A program made the translations under genes and the position numbers. The notes under the pieces were generated by a model that was given only the letters and a program-made list of their open reading frames with translations, was not told the origin of the DNA and did not search any database. A stretch of DNA of 64,000 nucleotides, taken from positions 18,926 to 82,925 of the forward strand of contig NZ_FNFC01000015.1 of assembly GCF_900100385.1 (NCBI RefSeq), written 5' to 3'. This DNA is from Halovenus aranensis (GTDB taxonomy: Archaea; Halobacteriota; Halobacteria; Halobacteriales; Haloarculaceae). This document shows positions 44,839 to 53,502 of the stretch, piece by piece (the first letter of the stretch is position 1; every line of letters starts with the position of its first letter).

Positions 44839-45609
44839 TCACGCCTGTGCGTCGAGACAGAACGACCGAACGGCCTCGGCGAGCGCCTCGGGTGCCGACT
44901 CGATTGCCATGTGTCCGACCTCCTCGAATTCGACGAGTGTACTCTGTGGGATGCGGTCGTCGAGTGTCTGGACGGCCGCCCGCAGATGCTCCGGCCCGCG
45001 TTCGCCCGTCAACAGCAGCGTCGGGCAGTCGATATCGGGCGCTGTGGGGAGTTCGTAGGACTCGACTGCCTCGTTCTCTCGGACCACAGTGTCGGCGATG
45101 TCGAAGGGGACCTCCTCGGGCCAGAACGGTAGCTGTTCGGGAGCAGGGACGCCGCCGCCCTCCTTGTAAAACAGCTTCATCGCCGCCTCGCGCTCGCCCG
45201 CGTCGAGGTGGTCTTGCATCCGCGCGGCCAGGTCGTCATCGCGGTATTCCCCGACCAACACGGCCGGCTCGTAGAGCACGAGTCGCTCGATGTCGATTTC
45301 CTCGGTCGCCGCCAGTGTAACGAGACCGCCAAAGGAGTGCCCGAAGACAGTGGCCTCACCGTCGACAGCGCCGAGCAGGGCACGGAGGTCTGTGACCTCT
45401 CGCCCGAGTTCGTACTCGTCTGTGTCGCCGCTTGCGCCGCGTCCTCGTCTATCGGGCACGATCACCTGAAACGACTCGGCGAGATGGGGAACGACAGCCT
45501 CCCAGGAGTGGCGCGTCCCAGACGAGCCATGGAGCAACACCAGCGGTGGCCCCTCGCCGTGTTGTTCGTACGCAATACTGGTTCCGTCGGCTGACGTAAT
45601 CGTCTGCAT
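44839..45609 (-). CDS. Alpha/beta hydrolase
   Basis: The 256-residue protein has the oxyanion region LVLLHGSSGTRHSW, nucleophile S92 in GHSFGG and a late histidine in EVGHMAIES. It resembles small haloperoxidase- or esterase-like alpha/beta hydrolases. It is cytoplasmic. I chose ATG 45609 (MQTITSADGT); upstream codons are non-acidic. The substrate is unknown. The 299 bases upstream (45610-45908) hold no gene and carry the hemAT promoter. Confidence 0.87.
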   Translation of the reverse strand: MQTITSADGTSIAYEQHGEGPPLVLLHGSSGTRHSWEAVVPHLAESFQVIVPDRRGRGASGDTDEYELGREVTDLRALLGAVDGEATVFGHSFGGLVTLAATEEIDIERLVLYEPAVLVGEYRDDDLAARMQDHLDAGEREAAMKLFYKEGGGVPAPEQLPFWPEEVPFDIADTVVRENEAVESYELPTAPDIDCPTLLLTGERGPEHLRAAVQTLDDRIPQSTLVEFEEVGHMAIESAPEALAEAVRSFCLDAQA

Positions 45610-45856
45610 CGTGGTCACTACTCGGCACCCGACAGTCAAGGGCCTCACTCTCAGCTGTGCGGCCGTTTAAGTACGCTATCCGAAAACCGGTCTACGTCAC
45701 GGGTAGCAGAGGTGTCTCGTCGCTGGGCCGTCGGTACTGACGGAACATCGACGCTCGTCCAGTAATTACTACATCAGTAGTACAGTAGACAGCTGTGCCC
45801 ACCGGTGTATACTCCCGGTCACACGTTCGATGGGTAACGTGGAGGACAGAAATTCC

Positions 45857-45863
45857 TTATAAA
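45857..45863 (+). promoter_or_regulatory. Possible TATA element for the HemAT gene
   Basis: TTATAAA occurs 46-52 bases upstream of ATG 45909 in AT-rich sequence. The spacing would give a short 5' leader of about 20-25 bases. A TA-rich stretch nearer the start is an alternative. Confidence 0.35.
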
Positions 45864-45908
45864 GGGCTGTAAATAACATATTTACCTATTAACGATAGAA
45901 GAACAGTA

Positions 45909-47399
45909 ATGGCGAAATCGAACAAAAGCGAAATCAAGGTGAGCGAGACAGAGCGACGCGGGGTCGACGGCAGGCAACTGACGGACCGACTCGGTATCGA
46001 TGGCGAGGAAATCAATTGGCGCAAGGAGTTCACACAGTTTACAGACGAGGATGCGGCTCGGCTCGCGGAGATGGACGAGCTATTCGAGGAGATTGCGCCG
46101 GAACTGGTCGACGAGTTCTACGACCACCTGCAGGCCCACAACGAGACCGTGGCTATCATGGACAGTTCCTCGAAGCCAATCGAGGCGCTCAAGCGCACCC
46201 AGCGGCAGTACCTGCTGGAGTTGGGGGCAGGCGATTACGACCAGGACTATTTCGATGGACGCGCACGCATCGGCAAACTCCACGATATGCTCGACCTGGG
46301 GCCGAAAATCTACCTTGGAGCCTACAGTATCTACTACGTAGGTATCGCCGAGGCACTCACAGCGGACCTCAAATCCGACCTCGACAACGAGGCCAGCGAG
46401 GCACTCGACACGCTCGTCGACCGCATGCTGAGCGTCCAGAAGCTCCTCAATCTCGACCAGCAGGTGGCGATGGAGACCTATCTCGACTCTTACAGCCAAG
46501 ATATCGAGAAGACCGTCGAGCGCCAAGAGGAGCTGATGAGACAGGTCGAAGACGAACTCGCGACCCCGATAGACGAACTCTCTGACGCCGCCGAAGACGT
46601 CACAGAGAGCGCGACTGTCGTGAGTGACTCGATAAACCAACAGACCGACCAGATAGACCAGGTCGCGGGAGAGGTGGCAACGATGAGCGCGACGATAGAG
46701 GAGATTGCTTCGACAGCGACGCAGGTCTCAGAGACCAGCGAGCGCGCCGAGGACCTCGCACAGGAAGGGAGTGAGTCCGCGCGCGACGCCCTGGGTGCCA
46801 TGGAGGATATCGAGGCGGCGGTCGAAGAGGTCGCAACCGATGTCGATAGTCTGCAAGGCCGAATGGACCAGGTGAGCGAGGTGACGACCGTCATCAACGA
46901 GATTGCTGACCAGACGAACATGCTGGCGCTGAACGCCTCAATCGAAGCCGCACGGGCGGGCGAAGCTGGCGAGGGATTCGCAGTCGTCGCCGACGAAATC
47001 AAGTCACTCGCCAGCGAGACCAAAGAGAACGCGGGCGAAATCGAGGAGACGGTGACACAGGTCCAGGCAGACACAGACGAAACCGTCGAGAGCCTGGCCG
47101 AGACAACAGAGCAGGTCGCAGAAGGCATGGAAGAAGTTGGTAAAACGATGGAAAATCTCGACGAAATTCTGGCCGCCGTCCGGGACGCCACAGACGGTAT
47201 CCAGGAGGTCGCGAACGCGACCGACGACCAGGCCGCGACGACCGAAGAGGTGGCGAGCATGGTGGATTCGCTGGTAGACGACCTCGACGAGATGGCCGGC
47301 GAAATCGAGACGATTGCGGCCGCGAACGAACAGCAGACCAGCCAGATTCAAGAGATTGCCACGACCGCCGCACGGCTCACCGAAGACGACAGCCAGTAG
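45909..47399 (+). CDS. hemAT: HemAT globin-coupled aerotaxis transducer
   Basis: The 496-residue cytoplasmic protein has an N-terminal globin domain (about 20-190) with the proximal heme histidine H125 in [13 protein letters not shown] coiled coil and an MCP signalling domain follow ([31 protein letters not shown]). This is the HemAT architecture, in which oxygen binding to heme controls the chemotaxis kinase. There is no membrane segment. The gene appears monocistronic and converges with the MazG-like gene. The oxygen-sensing role follows from the family. Confidence 0.94.
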   Translation: MAKSNKSEIKVSETERRGVDGRQLTDRLGIDGEEINWRKEFTQFTDEDAARLAEMDELFEEIAPELVDEFYDHLQAHNETVAIMDSSSKPIEALKRTQRQYLLELGAGDYDQDYFDGRARIGKLHDMLDLGPKIYLGAYSIYYVGIAEALTADLKSDLDNEASEALDTLVDRMLSVQKLLNLDQQVAMETYLDSYSQDIEKTVERQEELMRQVEDELATPIDELSDAAEDVTESATVVSDSINQQTDQIDQVAGEVATMSATIEEIASTATQVSETSERAEDLAQEGSESARDALGAMEDIEAAVEEVATDVDSLQGRMDQVSEVTTVINEIADQTNMLALNASIEAARAGEAGEGFAVVADEIKSLASETKENAGEIEETVTQVQADTDETVESLAETTEQVAEGMEEVGKTMENLDEILAAVRDATDGIQEVANATDDQAATTEEVASMVDSLVDDLDEMAGEIETIAAANEQQTSQIQEIATTAARLTEDDSQ

Positions 47400-47432
47400 T
47401 TTTCGCCGATGGCGGTAGACACGCGTCCTGGC

Positions 47433-47738
47433 TTACTCGCCCGAGGAAGGGTCGTTCTGTGTCTCCAGCCGAGACTCGTATTTCGCTAGCGCCGTGTCGA
47501 GGGCCGCGCCGGCGTCGGCGTCGAGCTCCTCGGCAAGTGCAAGCAGCGCGAACAGCGCGTCCCCGAGTTCGTCCTCGCTGACAGCCGCCTCGGTAGGAGT
47601 GTCGCCGTAGCCCGTCGACTCGTTCACGTCTTTTGCGATTTCGCCGAGTTCCGAGACCACATCGAGCAGTCGGAACGCGGGTGGTGCGTCGATGTCGTGG
47701 CGGTCGATAAACGCCGCGACCTGCCGTTGTTCGTCCAT
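47433..47738 (-). CDS. MazG-like nucleotide pyrophosphohydrolase
   Basis: The 101-residue protein shows the MazG-type helical metal site: FRLLDVVSELGEIAKDVN with EEL-like glutamates, then EDELGDALFALLALAEEL, giving the E-x-x-E and E-x-x-D pairs. Such enzymes hydrolyse non-canonical nucleoside triphosphates. It is small, cytoplasmic and probably dimeric. It lies between hemAT and gcvT, facing the opposite direction to both. Confidence 0.85.
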   Translation of the reverse strand: MDEQRQVAAFIDRHDIDAPPAFRLLDVVSELGEIAKDVNESTGYGDTPTEAAVSEDELGDALFALLALAEELDADAGAALDTALAKYESRLETQNDPSSGE

Positions 47739-47866
47739 AGCGGGCGCTGTGCCGGGGGCTACTGGTCAGTTTCGGTTCGCACTCCGCAATTGTTTGATAT
47801 AGCGACATTTGATTTACTACTGCCGCTGACGCAACCATTAGGGGCAGGGGGCGTGACAGTCGAGGT

Positions 47867-48919
47867 ATGGCACTGCGACAACCGCCCGTCGACCATTCGA
47901 CGAAGACGACGGATTTCGGAGGCTGGGAGATGCCCGTCGAGTTCGATTCGATACGCCAAGAGCACAGCGCCGTCCGCGAGGCGGTCGGCAAGTTCGACGT
48001 TTCACACATGGGCGAGGTGACGGTCACGGGACCGGACGCGACCGAACTCATGCAGCGACTGGTCACAAACGACGTGACCGCCGTCGACCCCGGCGAGGCT
48101 CAGTACGCCGCAATCACCGACGACGGAGGAGTCATACTCGACGATACGGTACTGTACAACCGGCCCGACGAGGACGGCTACCTCTTTATTCCGAACGCGG
48201 GCCACGACGAGCAGATGAGCGACCGCTGGGAGCGCCACCGCGAGGAGTGGGACCTCGAAGCGACGGTAACAAACCGGACCGACGAGTACGCCATGTTCGC
48301 CATCCAGGGACCGGAGTCGCCGGCGCTGCTCGGCGACGAGACCAGCGTCGACCTGTCGGCGCTCTCGCCGTTCGACGTGGCGAGTGGCACCGTTGCCGGA
48401 CGAGAGGCTTACGTCGCCCGCACCGGCTACACCGGCGAGACAGGCTTCGAGGTGGTCTGTGCGTGGGAGGACGCCCAGGCCGTCTGGGACAGTATCGACT
48501 GTCAGCCCTGCGGGCTCGGCGCTCGGGACACGCTCCGTCTGGAACAGGGCTTTCTGCTCTCGGGTGAGGACTTCCACCCCGAGGAGAATCCGCGTACCCC
48601 ATACGAGGCGGGCATCGGCTTCACCGTCGCGCTCGATACCGATTTCGTCGGCCGAGACACACTGGACAGCGCGACGATCGATGAGCAACTCACCGGCGTC
48701 GTCCTCGACGAGCGCGGTGTCCCGCGGGCTGGCTACGAGGTGACGACGCCCGACGGCGACCAGATAGGGACCGTGACCAGCGGGACGATGAGCCCGTCAC
48801 TCGGCGAGGCGATTGCGCTCGCGTATCTGCCGGCAGACTACGACGACGAGTCGGTCCGCGTCGTCATCCGGGGCGAACCGAAGAAAGCACATACGAGGAC
48901 ACCCCCATTCCTCTCATGA
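47867..48919 (+). CDS. gcvT: Glycine cleavage system T protein (aminomethyltransferase)
   Basis: The 350-residue protein shows GcvT features: [10 protein letters not shown] near the start, [32 protein letters not shown] and the C-terminal [13 protein letters not shown]. It transfers the methylene group from the H-protein aminomethyl arm to tetrahydrofolate (or a methanopterin analogue in some archaea), releasing ammonia. gcvH follows with an ATGA overlap. No gcvP gene is found downstream in this window, which is unusual for the operon. Confidence 0.95.
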   Translation: MALRQPPVDHSTKTTDFGGWEMPVEFDSIRQEHSAVREAVGKFDVSHMGEVTVTGPDATELMQRLVTNDVTAVDPGEAQYAAITDDGGVILDDTVLYNRPDEDGYLFIPNAGHDEQMSDRWERHREEWDLEATVTNRTDEYAMFAIQGPESPALLGDETSVDLSALSPFDVASGTVAGREAYVARTGYTGETGFEVVCAWEDAQAVWDSIDCQPCGLGARDTLRLEQGFLLSGEDFHPEENPRTPYEAGIGFTVALDTDFVGRDTLDSATIDEQLTGVVLDERGVPRAGYEVTTPDGDQIGTVTSGTMSPSLGEAIALAYLPADYDDESVRVVIRGEPKKAHTRTPPFLS

Positions 48920-49299
48920 GCTTCGAGATTCCCGAGGACTGTCGGTACCTCGAATCACACGAGTGGGTCCGCGTCGAGGACGGAACCGCTCGAATCGGCA
49001 TCTCCGATTTCGCACAGGACGAACTCGGTGACGTGGTGTTCGTCGAGCTGCCGGGCGAGGGCGACACGCTCGACCACGGTAATGATTTTGGCGTCATCGA
49101 GTCCATCAAGGCCGTCTCGGACATCTACGCCCCCGTCTCCGGGACGGTGACCGCGGTCAACGAGGAACTACTCGACGTGCCCGAGCTCGTCAACGAAGAC
49201 CCCTACGGCGACGGGTGGATGGTCGAACTCGACCTCGACGATGAGAGCGAACTCGAAGAGCTGCTCTCGCCCGACGCGTACCGCGAGCAAATCGAGTAA
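48916..49299 (+). CDS. gcvH: Glycine cleavage system H protein
   Basis: The 127-residue protein carries the lipoyl domain with the lipoylated lysine at about K65 in [14 protein letters not shown]. It shuttles the aminomethyl intermediate between the P, T and L proteins. It overlaps the gcvT stop by four bases. The end is acidic ([18 protein letters not shown]), typical of the family. The next 430 bases hold no gene and no gcvP. Confidence 0.96.
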   Translation: MSFEIPEDCRYLESHEWVRVEDGTARIGISDFAQDELGDVVFVELPGEGDTLDHGNDFGVIESIKAVSDIYAPVSGTVTAVNEELLDVPELVNEDPYGDGWMVELDLDDESELEELLSPDAYREQIE

Positions 49300-49728
49300 C
49301 TGCGGGCCTTTTCGGTGGTTTTGGTATGTTCGAGCTGTTGGTGTTCGCTGTCCTCAGTAAATCACATGACGCTATATGAAATGTAGCTGCTGAGGGACGA
49401 GAGAACCGTCGGACCAGATTAGCAGGTCGTCGAAGTCGATAAGAGACGGTGAATGCCTACGCTATAGGCTCTCACATCCCGAAGTCGGACCACGTATATA
49501 CCCGAACTGGCACGCCACTCGTGTTCTCATCGTGCCGACGTCGTTCGGAACCCCGGTAGTAGTCGCTACGGTGGACCGGTAGACCCAGTGGTTCTCGCCT
49601 ACCTGAGGGCACCAGGCTTGTAGCGACTTGGACAAGCACATCCCGTAACGCCGAAGAACAATACTTGCGAATTTTTAGGGCGGCCAAAAACCGGAACGGT
49701 TTTAGTTGTTTAGGATAGCCTAAAAAAT
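49300..49728. other. Intergenic stretch with hairpin, no clear gene
   Basis: This 429-base stretch between gcvH and the iron locus has no convincing gene. A 95-codon ORF on the minus strand (49472-49759) is basic, lacks haloarchaeal acidity, and is not called. A stem-loop at 49449-49475 pairs GTGA with TCAC and GCCTA with TAGGC around a 5-base loop. Bases after about 49650 become AT-rich and include the iron-box promoter. It may be the border of an inserted iron locus. Confidence 0.5.
49709..49724 (+). promoter_or_regulatory. Iron-box-like palindrome 1
   Basis: TTTAGGATAGCCTAAA is a near-perfect dyad of the TTAGG-N4-CCTAA type bound by DtxR-family iron regulators. It ends 4 bases before an ATG at 49729. 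The same spacing occurs at the binding-protein gene near 53.5 kb. Position over the likely start of a leaderless transcript suggests repression when iron is plentiful. Confidence 0.75.
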
Positions 49729-49934
49729 ATGCCAGGCGAGAACAGACGGGACGATACATCTACTCCGCCAGAGCTGCGGTCTGAGAGCAACTCGTCGACA
49801 GATTTCAGATTGAGATGGCCGCGAATGAGCACCACGCAGAAGTGGGCGAGTGGCACGGCTCCGGCAGCCAACCCAAAGCCGGACAGCTGTTCTCCCGCCA
49901 GCGAATCACAGCTATCAGCGAGAGGGAGGGCTGA
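49729..49934 (+). pseudogene. Small protein gene with an apparent frame switch
   Basis: The ATG at 49729 follows iron box 1 at exactly the spacing seen for the binding-protein gene, so it is the expected start. Its frame (MPGENRRDDTSTPPELRSE) reads acidic for 19 codons but then turns basic. The next coding-like sequence is in another frame from 49785: EQLVDRFQIEMAANEHHAEV, then GEWHGSGSQPKAG, ending 2 bases before ATG 49937. It has GC-rich third positions. Joining at 49785 needs a two-base deletion within ctgagagcaa. It is either a broken gene, a programmed shift, or a separate 39-residue ORF starting at 49815. I do not recognise the family. Confidence 0.4.
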
Positions 49935-49936
49935 CA

Positions 49937-50920
49937 ATGCCAGATACAGAAACTGAACTCGCAGAGACAGACGACCACGACGTTGTGATCGTTGGCGGCG
50001 GCCCGGCGGGCTGCTCGGCGGGCGTTTTCTGCGCCCGCGAAGGGTTCGACACCGTCATCTTCGACCGCGGGCGTTCGTCTCTCCAGCGGTGTGCTCACCT
50101 TGAGAACTACCTCGGATTCCCCGGCGGGGTCGACATCGAGACGATGTACGGGCTGATGCACGACCACGCCGAGACCGCTGGCTGTGAGATAGTTTCGGAC
50201 CTCGTCGAGTCGGTCGAGCAGACCGACGACGAAGAGAGTTTCCGCGTGACACCACAGGAAGGAGAGTCAATTACCGCGAGGCAGGTCGTGGCAGCTACGC
50301 GCTATGACGGCGAGTACATGCGCGGCCTCGACGACGACGCCGAGATGTTCGAGACCCACGAACACGGCGGCAAAGAGCACGAGCACTTCGACGGCGAGTA
50401 CGCCGACCACGACGGCACCACGCCGGTCGACCGGCTGTACGTCGTCACTCCCGCCGAAGAGGACGACCAGGCGATTGTCGCTGCCGGACGGGGCGCACGC
50501 GTCGCACGACGTGTCATCGCCGACGCTCGAATCGACGACGGCTGGTGGGAGGAAGTCGCCGACGGCGTAGACTGGATGCGCCGCAGGGCCGAGCTCGACG
50601 ACGAGTTGTCCGACCGGACTCAGTTGGTCGAGTGGTTCGACGCCCACTATGGCGCGGACGCACCCGTAGCGCCGGACTCCGACCGATACCAGCGGGTCCG
50701 TGAGGCGAGGATTGGCAAGTCGGTTTCGTCGCACATATCCCCTGATGAAATCGACGCACGGGCTGGGGCCGGACAGGAAGCGCTCGCATCTCACCTCGAC
50801 CCGGCGCATATCGTCGAAGCCGTGGATACGGCGGCGCTTCTCGACCAGATAGACGACGACAAGATACTCGCCGCCGCCGAAGACAGACGGCCCGAACGAG
50901 AGTCGGGGGTCGAACGATGA
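49937..50920 (+). CDS. FAD-dependent oxidoreductase (thioredoxin reductase-like)
   Basis: The 327-residue protein has the FAD Rossmann motif VVIVGGGPAGCSAGVF and an ALENYLGFPGG-type region (AHLENYLGFPGGVD). The NAD-binding and CxxC redox parts of thioredoxin reductase are missing, and the C-terminal 150 residues are an acidic helical extension. It is a paralogue of the gene at 54802. A ferric-siderophore or iron reductase role is inferred from the neighbours. A gagggaggg stretch (49921-49930) precedes the start. It is the first sizeable gene of the iron locus. Confidence 0.8.
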   Translation: MPDTETELAETDDHDVVIVGGGPAGCSAGVFCAREGFDTVIFDRGRSSLQRCAHLENYLGFPGGVDIETMYGLMHDHAETAGCEIVSDLVESVEQTDDEESFRVTPQEGESITARQVVAATRYDGEYMRGLDDDAEMFETHEHGGKEHEHFDGEYADHDGTTPVDRLYVVTPAEEDDQAIVAAGRGARVARRVIADARIDDGWWEEVADGVDWMRRRAELDDELSDRTQLVEWFDAHYGADAPVAPDSDRYQRVREARIGKSVSSHISPDEIDARAGAGQEALASHLDPAHIVEAVDTAALLDQIDDDKILAAAEDRRPERESGVER

Positions 50921-51008
50921 CCGGCCACGTGTCCGCCTACGTCAGCGCCCACTCGTGGCGATGCCCGGACGTGTGCGCTAAAAGCGACACAGTGAGTGTG
51001 AGAGACCG

Positions 51009-52373
51009 ATGAGTAACGAAACAGTCGGAGACGGCCAGGCAGCAGGCACTCGGGACACCCGTCGGTTCGTCTGGCTGTTCGACCCGCGGCTCGTGATGAC
51101 TGCGCTCGGGAGTATCGCTGTCGTCGTACTCGCGGGGCTCGTGCAGGTGAGCTTTGGTTCGTATTCGATGAGCGTCGGCCAGGCGTGGTCGGCTGTAGTC
51201 AACCCGGACGTTCTCCTGAACCAGCAGGCGTGGAATTCGTTCCTGCTCGGGGGGGAACTGCCCGAGATGGGGCGAAAAAGCCTCATCGTCTGGAGCATCC
51301 GCCTGCCGAGAGTGTTCGTCGCGATTATCGTCGGCATGAACCTCGCTATCTCGGGGGCAATTTTCCAGGCAATCACCCGCAACGAACTGGCGAGCCCATT
51401 CATCCTCGGCGTTTCCTCGGGGGCGGGACTGATGATTCTCGTTGTCCTTGTGGCGATTCCCTCGTTTGTCCTCGCGGTTCCGTTTCTCGCCCTGACCGGA
51501 ACACAGGGGGGTCTACTTGGCGGAGGGGCTACCCTCGTGTGGCTGTTCGGGGTCGCGGGCGCTTGGTGGTACGGGGTCGAGCGGCGTCAGTTACGTGCCA
51601 TCGGTCTGGTTGGGGCCGTGCTGCTCGGGGGTGCGTTCGTCGCTGTCCCCGGTATCAGCCTGCCGGTCGGTGTTGGGGAGTTGTCCTTTGCGGTTTCGAC
51701 GCTGCTCCCAGTCATAGCGGCACTCGGTGGAATCGCGGCGTTTCTTGTGGTCTATGCCATCGCCTGGAAGAACGGCACGTCGCCGGTCCGACTCGTCCTG
51801 GCAGGCGTAATCGTCGGTACGGTCTTCAAGAGTCTGCAGACAGCGCTGTTCTTTTTTGCAGACGATCTCGGCGTTGTCCAAGAGGCCCTCGCGTGGACGA
51901 CCGGCTCACTCACCGGAACAGACTGGGAGCAAGTACGGATGGCTCTCCCGTGGTCGGTCATCGCAGTCGTGCTCGCAATCGCTGGTGCACGGCAGTGTAA
52001 CGTGATGTTACTGGGGGAACAGACTGCGAAGTCCCTCGGCATGTCGATCGAGAAGGTTCGGTTTGCGCTCTCGGGTGTGGCGGTGCTGGCTGCTGCTGCG
52101 AGCATCGCGGTGGCCGGCATTGTCGGCTTCGTCGGCCTCATTGTCCCGCACATGGTGCGCAACCTCGTTGGGAGCGATTACAAGAAAGTAATCGTCGGCT
52201 GTCTGTTCGTCGGCCCGGCACTGATGGTCGCTGCCGATGTCGGCGCACGATTGGGAATGGGAGTCATTACAGGTTCGGACCTCCAGATTCCCGTTGGAGT
52301 TGTCACTGGGTTGGTCGGCGGCCCGTATTTCCTCTATCTGATGCGGAAAAAACAGGAGATGGGTGAAATCTGA
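51009..52373 (+). CDS. FecCD-type iron/siderophore ABC permease, enlarged
   Basis: The 454-residue membrane protein matches FecCD permeases: RLPRVFVAIIVGMNLAISGA, RNELASPFILGVSSGAGL, and the C-terminal GFVGLIVPHMVRNLVG. Typical members have about 330-350 residues. Here about 100 extra residues, predicted as two to three additional helices (GGGATLVWLFGVAGAWWYG and following), lie between the usual fourth and fifth helices. It imports iron-siderophore or cobalamin-type complexes. The ATPase gene follows after 1 base. Confidence 0.9.
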   Translation: MSNETVGDGQAAGTRDTRRFVWLFDPRLVMTALGSIAVVVLAGLVQVSFGSYSMSVGQAWSAVVNPDVLLNQQAWNSFLLGGELPEMGRKSLIVWSIRLPRVFVAIIVGMNLAISGAIFQAITRNELASPFILGVSSGAGLMILVVLVAIPSFVLAVPFLALTGTQGGLLGGGATLVWLFGVAGAWWYGVERRQLRAIGLVGAVLLGGAFVAVPGISLPVGVGELSFAVSTLLPVIAALGGIAAFLVVYAIAWKNGTSPVRLVLAGVIVGTVFKSLQTALFFFADDLGVVQEALAWTTGSLTGTDWEQVRMALPWSVIAVVLAIAGARQCNVMLLGEQTAKSLGMSIEKVRFALSGVAVLAAAASIAVAGIVGFVGLIVPHMVRNLVGSDYKKVIVGCLFVGPALMVAADVGARLGMGVITGSDLQIPVGVVTGLVGGPYFLYLMRKKQEMGEI

Positions 52374-52374
52374 G

Positions 52375-53328
52375 ATGACGCACAAGATACTCGATAGACT
52401 GCTGTCAAGCGGTACCGACGCGGCAGGCACAGAGGAGTCCACTGGTGAAGCGGTGTCCGCCGAGGAGGACGAACAGATGCCGACGAGTGAACTGTCCGGG
52501 GACGGCCTCGTCCTCAAATATCCGCCGATGGATGAACCAGTCATCGACGGCGAGACGCTCGTCGCCGAGCCGGGTGCGGTGACCGCGCTCGTCGGGCCGA
52601 ATGGCTCTGGGAAGAGCACGCTGTTGAAGGGACTCGCCAAACAGCTTGCCCCCGAAGACGGCTCTGTGCTTCTGGACGGTCGGGATGTGCACACGATGGA
52701 CACCAAAGAGCTTGCACGGAAACTGGGCCTGCTCTCTCAGGAGAGTACCTCACCGAACTCAATCACCGTCGAAAATCTGGTGTATCACGGTCGGTACCCC
52801 CACCGTGGTTTCTTCGAGCACGTGACCGAAGCGGACCACGCCGCGGTCAACCGGGCAATCACGCTGGCTGGTTGTGAAGATATCCGTGACCGCGAGGTGG
52901 GGAGCCTCAGTGGCGGACAGAAACAGCTAGCCTGGATTGCGATGGTCCTCGCCCAGGACACCGACGTGTTGCTGCTCGACGAGCCGACGACGTTTCTCGA
53001 CCTCCACCACCAGCTAGAGGTAATGGAAATCGTAGAGACACTCCGGGATGAGAGCGATATCACGGTGGTCGTCGTCCTGCATGACATCGAGCAGGCTGCG
53101 CGACTCGCTGATAAGATGGTCGCGCTCAAGGACGGCTCTATCCAGGCCCGTGGCACGCCGGAAGAAGTCGTCACGGAGAGGCTACTCGCAGAGGTGTTCG
53201 AGATCGACGCCCGGGTTGAGGTGACGCAGCGCGGTCCCCGAATCGAGCCACTACAGCCCCGCCACGACGAGGGCGAGCCGGAACAACCGCCAGAGCGTAT
53301 CGCCCGTGCCGACGGCGGAGACAGCTGA
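52375..53328 (+). CDS. Iron/siderophore ABC transporter ATPase (FecE-like)
   Basis: The 317-residue ATPase has an extra acidic N-terminus of about 60 residues, Walker A GPNGSGKST, signature LSGGQKQLAW and Walker B VLLLDEPTTFLD. A histidine switch lies in LHDIEQAA. These match FecE/BtuD-type importers. I chose the ATG at 52375; an in-frame GTG four codons upstream overlaps the permease stop. A short ORF overlaps its stop (TGATG). Confidence 0.92.
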   Translation: MTHKILDRLLSSGTDAAGTEESTGEAVSAEEDEQMPTSELSGDGLVLKYPPMDEPVIDGETLVAEPGAVTALVGPNGSGKSTLLKGLAKQLAPEDGSVLLDGRDVHTMDTKELARKLGLLSQESTSPNSITVENLVYHGRYPHRGFFEHVTEADHAAVNRAITLAGCEDIRDREVGSLSGGQKQLAWIAMVLAQDTDVLLLDEPTTFLDLHHQLEVMEIVETLRDESDITVVVVLHDIEQAARLADKMVALKDGSIQARGTPEEVVTERLLAEVFEIDARVEVTQRGPRIEPLQPRHDEGEPEQPPERIARADGGDS

Positions 53329-53459
53329 TGGCCACGCCAGCGAGGGTCGCCACAGACGAGAAACGACAGCGCCCGCTTCGCCGGGACTGGGGCCGACGAA
53401 AGGCAATTTTCCGCTCGAACCACCAGGAGACGCTGTCGAGTGGCGAACGTCGGAATTGA
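53328..53459 (+). CDS. Small basic protein in the iron locus
   Basis: This 43-residue ORF starts inside the ATPase stop (TGATG) and begins MATPARVATDEKRQRPLRRDW. Third codon positions are strongly GC-rich, as in real genes here. It is basic, unlike most halophile proteins, and I do not recognise it. It may be a nucleic-acid-binding or partner protein of the transporter. The tight overlap supports translation. Confidence 0.5.
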   Translation: MATPARVATDEKRQRPLRRDWGRRKAIFRSNHQETLSSGERRN

Positions 53460-53472
53460 GTGTTCCGGTAGG

Positions 53473-53480
53473 TTTTTATA
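53473..53480 (+). promoter_or_regulatory. TATA element before the iron-binding-protein gene
   Basis: TTTTTATA lies 23-30 bases upstream of the ATG at 53503, which fits a leaderless haloarchaeal transcript. The iron box lies directly between it and the start. Confidence 0.6.
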
Positions 53481-53481
53481 T

Positions 53482-53499
53482 TTTTAGGCTAGCCTAAAA
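53482..53499 (+). promoter_or_regulatory. Iron-box palindrome 2
   Basis: TTTTAGGCTAGCCTAAAA is a perfect 18-bp palindrome of the TTAGG-N4-CCTAA type used by DtxR-family iron regulators. It lies between the TATA element and the ATG at 53503, where bound repressor would block initiation. Confidence 0.85.
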
Positions 53500-53502
53500 C
53501 AC

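Noticed and set aside
49472..49759. Minus-strand ORF of 95 codons
   Set aside because: It is basic, includes the iron-box promoter region, and shows no recognisable domain.
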